From NCBI GenBank assembly GCA_963581435.1, contig CAUZOL010000127.1, positions 1 through 17,464 on the forward strand: a DNA stretch of 17,464 nucleotides, read 5' to 3'. This stretch comes from JABISG01 sp963581435 (GTDB taxonomy: Bacteria > Planctomycetota > Planctomycetia > Planctomycetales > Planctomycetaceae). Under the pieces are notes generated by a model. That model was not told the origin of the DNA, searched no databases, and saw only the letters and a program-made list of their open reading frames with translations. The position numbers were made by a program, and so were the translations under genes. Of the stretch, positions 13,949 to 17,464 are shown piece by piece; position 1 is the stretch's first letter; each line of letters begins with the position of its first letter.

Positions 13949-15018
13949 GTCAGCTGAAAGTTGCAGTCGTCGGCGTGGGTGCATTGGGACGACATCACGC
14001 CCGCATTCTGGCCGGGTTCGATGACGTGGACCTGGTGGCAGTGGCCGACACGAGCGCCGAAAACGGACGAGAGGTCGCCGAACTGCACGACACCCGTTGG
14101 GTCGAGCGCTACAGCGAAGTCATCGACAGTATTGATGCCGTTTCGATTGCCGTTCCCACGTTCTTGCATCGGCGGGTTGCCGGCGAGTTTCTGGAACGCG
14201 GAGTTCCTGTCCTCGTCGAAAAGCCGCTGGCAGGTAATCTCGGTGACGCTCAGGAACTGGTCGATCTGGCCGACTCGCAGCAGACATTACTGCAAGTCGG
14301 ACACGTCGAGCGATTCAACCCGGCCACGCAGGCTGCATGGGCCGAATGTGGCGCGCCAAAATACATTCGTAGCGAACGGCTCAGCCCGTACGCTTTCCGT
14401 TCGATGGACATTGGCGTCGTCCACGATTTGATGATTCACGACATCGACCTCGTACTCAGTTTGGTCAAGTCGCCCTTGAAACACGCCAGTGGATTGGGTT
14501 TCTCAATTCTCGGCGAGCAGGAAGACGTCGTGCAGGCGCGACTGACGTTCGAGAATGGTTGCGTTGCCGACCTGACGGCCAACCGCGTTAATCCCACTGC
14601 CAGCCGAGCGATGCAGGTCTGGTCAACCGCCGGATGCATGAACGTCGATTTCAACTCGCGTCACGTTGTTTCCTACAGCCCGTCCAATGCGCTGCGATTC
14701 GGCAAACCATTACCCGAACGCGCACGCCAACCCGGGGCCGACATCGATCAACTCAAACGCGATCTGTTCGGCACCTTCATCGAGGTCAACGAGCCGACGA
14801 TTTCCGATGCCGACGCATTGACGGGCGAATTACGAAGCTTCGTCGATTGCATTCAGACCGGGCAGACACCTTTGGTTGACGGTCACGCAGCGCTGGCAGC
14901 AATGGACGTCGCCGACCAGATTCTGAATTCGGTCGCCGATCATCAATGGGACGGACACGCATCCGGTGCAGTCGGCCCGTTCGGCCCATCGACGGGCGTC
15001 GATGAACTCGCCGCATAA
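13945..15018 (+). CDS. Gfo/Idh/MocA family oxidoreductase in the lpx block (GnnA-like candidate)
   Basis: The 357-residue NAD(P)-dependent oxidoreductase has an N-terminal Rossmann domain with GVGALGRHHAR (10-20) and acidic D35 after strand 2, then VPVLVEKPLAG (87-97), the catalytic-type lysine motif EKP, and VGHVERFNPA (118-127). The C-terminal domain contains DIGVVHDLMIHDIDLV (155-170), with the His/Asp residues expected at the active site. The ATGA overlap with lpxA implies translational coupling and a role in lipid A supply. Known precedent: GnnA oxidises UDP-GlcNAc at C3 and GnnB then aminates it, so that LpxA builds amide-linked lipid A. No GnnB-type aminotransferase is in the window, so the assignment is an inference; another sugar dehydrogenase role is possible. 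Confidence 0.88.
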   Translation: MSQLKVAVVGVGALGRHHARILAGFDDVDLVAVADTSAENGREVAELHDTRWVERYSEVIDSIDAVSIAVPTFLHRRVAGEFLERGVPVLVEKPLAGNLGDAQELVDLADSQQTLLQVGHVERFNPATQAAWAECGAPKYIRSERLSPYAFRSMDIGVVHDLMIHDIDLVLSLVKSPLKHASGLGFSILGEQEDVVQARLTFENGCVADLTANRVNPTASRAMQVWSTAGCMNVDFNSRHVVSYSPSNALRFGKPLPERARQPGADIDQLKRDLFGTFIEVNEPTISDADALTGELRSFVDCIQTGQTPLVDGHAALAAMDVADQILNSVADHQWDGHASGAVGPFGPSTGVDELAA

Positions 15019-15044
15019 AGTCTTGCCGTCTTTCTGCTAGCGGA

Positions 15045-15100
15045 TGCCACTGGCGTGTCGCCAGTGCATCACGGTTCGCACTGGCGACACGCCAGTGGCA
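15045..15100. repeat. Palindromic repeat family A, copy 3 (perfect)
   Basis: Arms at 15045-15067 and 15078-15100 are perfect 23-base reverse complements around a 10-base spacer (ATCACGGTTC). It lies 26 bases after the Gfo/Idh/MocA stop codon, in the gap before the convergent sulfatase gene, and could serve as a bidirectional terminator. Confidence 0.9.
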
Positions 15101-15125
15101 CCCAATTCAGCAAACAACGTCCCAC

Positions 15126-15175
15126 CTCGTCCCCACGCTCTGCGTGGGAAAGCAAGTCTTCGACGCTCCGCGTCG
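15126..15175. repeat. Palindromic repeat family C, half copy
   Basis: The segment 15126-15153 aligns with the 29-base outer arm at 7316-7344 (CTCGT, CCCA, GCT, TGGGAA in the same places), with paired changes that keep the hairpin (CCACGCT...GCGTGG). A second hairpin, CGACGCT-C-CGCGTCG, follows at 15161-15175, parallel to the inner hairpin of the full copy. The second half of the element is absent. Confidence 0.6.
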
Positions 15176-15223
15176 CCGTGGACCGCGCGACATCCAACGG
15201 CGTACCAACATCGCAAGTCCGAC

Positions 15224-16651
15224 TCACTCTCGGAGTTTCCCTGGTTCGCGTTGCCCTTTGCCTCTGCGGCCGTTGTCGCCGAGATCTTTGCGGGCCTCTG
15301 CAGCGATTCCTTTGAGACGGGCAACAATCTTCGGGTGCTTCGCCGCCACGTCAGTCGTCTCGCCGATGTCGTTCTTCAAGTCGAATAACGCAAGGCCCGT
15401 CTTCCTCTGAATGTAAGGCCCCGGCGTGCCGCCGTTTCCCGGTTTGCCTTTCAGGCTACGATAACGGTGTGGCAAATGCAGTTTCCACTGTCCGCTGCGA
15501 ACCGCCTGCAATTGACGACTGTAGTAATAGAGATAGGAATCGTGCGGCGTCTTCGCTTCCTTTTTGCCGGACAACAACGGCCAGATGTTCTTGCCGTCGA
15601 TGCGGTTCTTCGGCAGATCGGCACCGGCGAGTGAAGCGAGCGTTGGCAGAATATCAATCGTGGCGGCCAACTCACTACAAACGGTTCCCGGCGGGATCTT
15701 GCCGGGCCAACGGGCAATGAACGGCTCACGGCAACCGCCGTCCCACATGGTTCCCTTGCCTTCACGCAACGGCAACGCCGAACCGCCGTGATCGCCATAC
15801 GACAGCCACGGTCCGTTGTCGCAGGTAAAAATCACCAGCGTCTTTTCATCCAGCCCCTGCTCCTTCAGCGTCTTCAAAATCTGCCCGACCGACCAGTCGA
15901 TCTCCATGATGACGTCGCCGTACAAACCGCGTTTCGATTTGCCTTTGAATTTTCCGCTGACATACAACGGCACGTGCGGCATGGAGTGCGGCACGTACAG
16001 GAAGAACGGGCGGTCCTTGTTCTCTTTGATGAAGCCGACGGCCCGTTCTGTGTACCAGGTGGTTAATTGCGTCTGGTCTTTGCCGGTGACGGCGGGATTG
16101 ACGATCTTCTCCTTATCGAACAACGGCAAATCGGGGAACCGATCGCCGGCCGTCGGGTGAAACGGCCACATGTCGTTGGAGTAGGGCAGACCGAAGTAAT
16201 CATCAAACCCGTGCCGTGTCGGCAGGAACTGCGGATGATGACCGAGATGCCATTTGCCATAAATGGCCGTCGCATAACCGCGCGTCTTCAGCACCTGCGG
16301 GATGATCATCTCATCGTCGCTGATCCCAATTTTCGACCCCGGCCCCAATGCGCCGAGAATGCCAACGCGGTTGGAATAACAGCCGGTCATCAACGCCACC
16401 CGCGATGCCGAACAAACCGCCTGCGACACATAAAAGTCGGTCAACCGCACTCCCTCGGCCGCCATCCGATCAAGATTCGGCGTCTCAATATCGGGCGACC
16501 CAAACACACCGACATCCTGATAGCCCTGATCGTCGGTGAACACGACAACAAAGTTCGGCCGATCATCGGCCGCGCCGGCGACGCCGACTTGGAGAGCGAA
16601 CACGGTTAGCAGAGTGAAGGCAATTGCCGCGATGCGATGAGCGGAATTCAT
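15224..16651 (-). CDS. Secreted sulfatase (arylsulfatase A type)
   Basis: The 475-residue product starts at ATG 16651 with GAGG 6 bases upstream (16658-16661). A signal peptide (residues 1-28, ending VAGAA) sends it out of the cytosol. Calcium ligands lie in FTDDQG (38-43). The active-site motif C80-S-A-S-R84 is the CxxxR type whose cysteine is converted to formylglycine by a maturation enzyme, not encoded here. GKWHLGHH, SMPHVPL and CDNGPW carry the other conserved Lys, His and Asp/Asn active-site residues. The C-terminal subdomain (RSGQWKLHLPHRYRS, then LFDLKNDIGETTDVA) is complete. The substrate is unknown; in Planctomycetota such enzymes are usually tied to sulfated algal polysaccharides. 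The tail is short and basic. A good promoter precedes it. Confidence 0.95.
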   Translation of the reverse strand: MNSAHRIAAIAFTLLTVFALQVGVAGAADDRPNFVVVFTDDQGYQDVGVFGSPDIETPNLDRMAAEGVRLTDFYVSQAVCSASRVALMTGCYSNRVGILGALGPGSKIGISDDEMIIPQVLKTRGYATAIYGKWHLGHHPQFLPTRHGFDDYFGLPYSNDMWPFHPTAGDRFPDLPLFDKEKIVNPAVTGKDQTQLTTWYTERAVGFIKENKDRPFFLYVPHSMPHVPLYVSGKFKGKSKRGLYGDVIMEIDWSVGQILKTLKEQGLDEKTLVIFTCDNGPWLSYGDHGGSALPLREGKGTMWDGGCREPFIARWPGKIPPGTVCSELAATIDILPTLASLAGADLPKNRIDGKNIWPLLSGKKEAKTPHDSYLYYYSRQLQAVRSGQWKLHLPHRYRSLKGKPGNGGTPGPYIQRKTGLALFDLKNDIGETTDVAAKHPKIVARLKGIAAEARKDLGDNGRRGKGQREPGKLRE

Positions 16652-16705
16652 GTGGTGCCTCGTTGTGTATCAATGTTGGGATTAGTGACGAGTTTACCTT
16701 TTTCG

Positions 16706-16735
16706 AGTATAACCGTCACATTATGGCGGTCTCAA
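16706..16735 (-). promoter_or_regulatory. Promoter of the sulfatase gene
   Basis: Reading the minus strand, TTGAGA (16735-16730, five of six to the -35) and TATACT (16711-16706, five of six to the -10) are 18 bases apart, with the start codon 54 bases downstream. The -35 is overlapped by the perfect inverted repeat GTCTCA-ATGG-TGAGAC (16729-16744), a possible operator. Confidence 0.5.
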
Positions 16736-16755
16736 TGGTGAGACGTTGGGACGTA

Positions 16756-16789
16756 GAAACGTCGGAGTGGATGCACTTCTCCACGTTTC
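16756..16789 (-). terminator. Hairpin after the small CxxC protein gene
   Basis: GAAACGTCGGAG (16756-16767) and CTCCACGTTTC (16779-16789) pair over 11 bp with one bulged base, 24 bases past the end of the 16814 gene on the minus strand. No T tract follows, so termination is only suggested. Confidence 0.3.
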
Positions 16790-16813
16790 CTCGACGTTCA
16801 CTCAGTCACCGAG

Positions 16814-17182
16814 TCAAAACGGATCAGGCATTTCCTGATCGGTAGGAGGCCGACCGTTCTGCTCGATGAATGTTGCGAAATCTTCGAGGTACGTTACCTG
16901 GCGATCAAAGTCTGCTGTGCCTGGCAACGTCTCTGTCAGATCACCGGCTGCCCCCTGTTGGGCCATTTCATCCGGACGTGACATACGATTGTTCGTGCGA
17001 ATGAACGTGGCAAGCGAACGCAGTTTGGCAACCATCTCAGTTGCTGACTGCTCTGCCGTCGGCATAGGCAACCCGGCTTCGAGTGCGTGTCGATCACAAA
17101 GGCGACGCTGCACAGGGTCGCGATCATCATGAACCTCAGTGACGTGAACAGTCGCGTCTTCGCCGCAAATCTCGCATTTCAT
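16814..17182 (-). CDS. Small CxxC...CxxH zinc-site protein, McsA-like N-terminus
   Basis: The 122-residue product begins MKCEICGEDATVHVTEVHDD. C3 and C6, then C29 and H32 (RLCDRHA), make one likely zinc site, and the pattern CxxC-xxATVHxTE...LC resembles the N-terminal zinc-binding part of McsA and UvrB/UvrC-motif proteins. The rest (about 33-122) is acidic and helical, ends in PPTDQEMPDPF, and has no UvrB/C-interaction motif that I can see. ATG 17182 is chosen because the family-like sequence starts there; an in-frame ATG at 17209 would add nine residues, and neither has a clear ribosome site. A cytosolic regulator or adaptor is possible, but function is unknown. Confidence 0.75.
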   Translation of the reverse strand: MKCEICGEDATVHVTEVHDDRDPVQRRLCDRHALEAGLPMPTAEQSATEMVAKLRSLATFIRTNNRMSRPDEMAQQGAAGDLTETLPGTADFDRQVTYLEDFATFIEQNGRPPTDQEMPDPF

Positions 17183-17376
17183 CGTAACACCAGACTTGTA
17201 TGAGAGCATCCGACCGAGATTTAGACAACACAGTGCTGTAAAGCGATAAGGCTCTTAAACATTGTCGCACAAATCACTTCGATTTCCAGCGGCATGATTG
17301 AACGATCAAAGCTCAAATCACCAATCGCGCAGCAAAACAGCCCGGTTGCTGAGGAGCAGGGCGATTGCACCAAAAG

Positions 17377-17464
17377 TCATGGTGCGCATAGGACTTTATT
17401 GAGATAAGTCTCGTCCCATCCGGCGGTGAGTCGTTTGTTCTTGATGCCTACCTTCAGTGTGGAC
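17377..17464 (-). CDS. Possible C-terminal fragment of a gene running off the window
   Basis: On the minus strand the frame is open from the window edge to a TGA at 17377-17379. The translation, 28 residues (LKVGIKNKRLTAGWDETYL and ending NKVLCAP), reads like a plausible protein end with no internal stop. It is too short to identify. Its stop overlaps an ATG (ATGA) that opens a 20-codon frame (MTFGAIALLLSNRAVLLRDW). The 194 bases between 17183 and 17376 otherwise show nothing I can name. Confidence 0.3.
   Translation of the reverse strand, partial: STLKVGIKNKRLTAGWDETYLNKVLCAP

Noticed and set aside
4664..15175. CRISPR array from the recurring palindromes
   Set aside because: The repeat copies are kilobases apart, are mirror palindromes rather than direct repeats, and have no spacer series or cas genes.

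Overview
The window looks like chromosomal DNA of a Planctomycetota bacterium (inference). The grounds are a secreted formylglycine-type sulfatase, DUF1326 and DUF2330 secreted proteins, a partial lipid A gene set (lpxC, lpxA and a Gfo/Idh/MocA gene) behind an OmpH/Skp gene, weak or absent Shine-Dalgarno sites on many genes, and intergenic spaces filled with self-complementary repeats. Base composition is moderately GC-rich by eye. I see no rRNA, tRNA, CRISPR array, transposase, phage gene or plasmid gene.

Layout. 1-1775: a possible tail of an upstream gene, then a secreted DUF2330 protein with a C-terminal membrane anchor. 1767-3281 (minus): an orphan NuoN-like membrane protein whose stop overlaps that of the DUF2330 gene tail to tail. 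3457-4626 (plus): a DUF1805 protein, a VOC/glyoxalase-fold protein and a 62-residue double-span membrane protein. 4733-6056 (minus): a secreted DUF1326 protein and, upstream of it, a 'putative molybdenum carrier' (SLOG-like) protein. 6413-7267 (plus): an unrecognised secreted protein. 7470-9710 (minus): a PcrA/UvrD-type DNA helicase. 10074-10871 (plus): a SAM-dependent methyltransferase. 11197-15018 (plus): an envelope block of OmpH/Skp chaperone, LpxC, LpxA and a Gfo/Idh/MocA oxidoreductase that could be a UDP-GlcNAc 3-dehydrogenase (GnnA-like). 15224-16651 (minus): a secreted sulfatase. 16814-17182 (minus): a small CxxC...CxxH protein. The last 90 bases may hold the tail of another minus-strand gene.

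The only clear functional block is 11197-15018: the chaperone escorts outer-membrane proteins, LpxA and LpxC carry out the first two steps of lipid A synthesis, and the oxidoreductase may modify the sugar precursor before LpxA acts. The other genes are single housekeeping or secreted genes.

I found no convincing new multi-gene system. The items most worth a second look are the NuoN-like protein, which has lost three of the four key channel lysines of E. coli NuoN; three copies of a roughly 56-bp palindromic repeat, one with a deletion between short direct repeats; a hairpin element present both between genes and inside the DUF2330 reading frame; and the dyad-rich region upstream of ompH.
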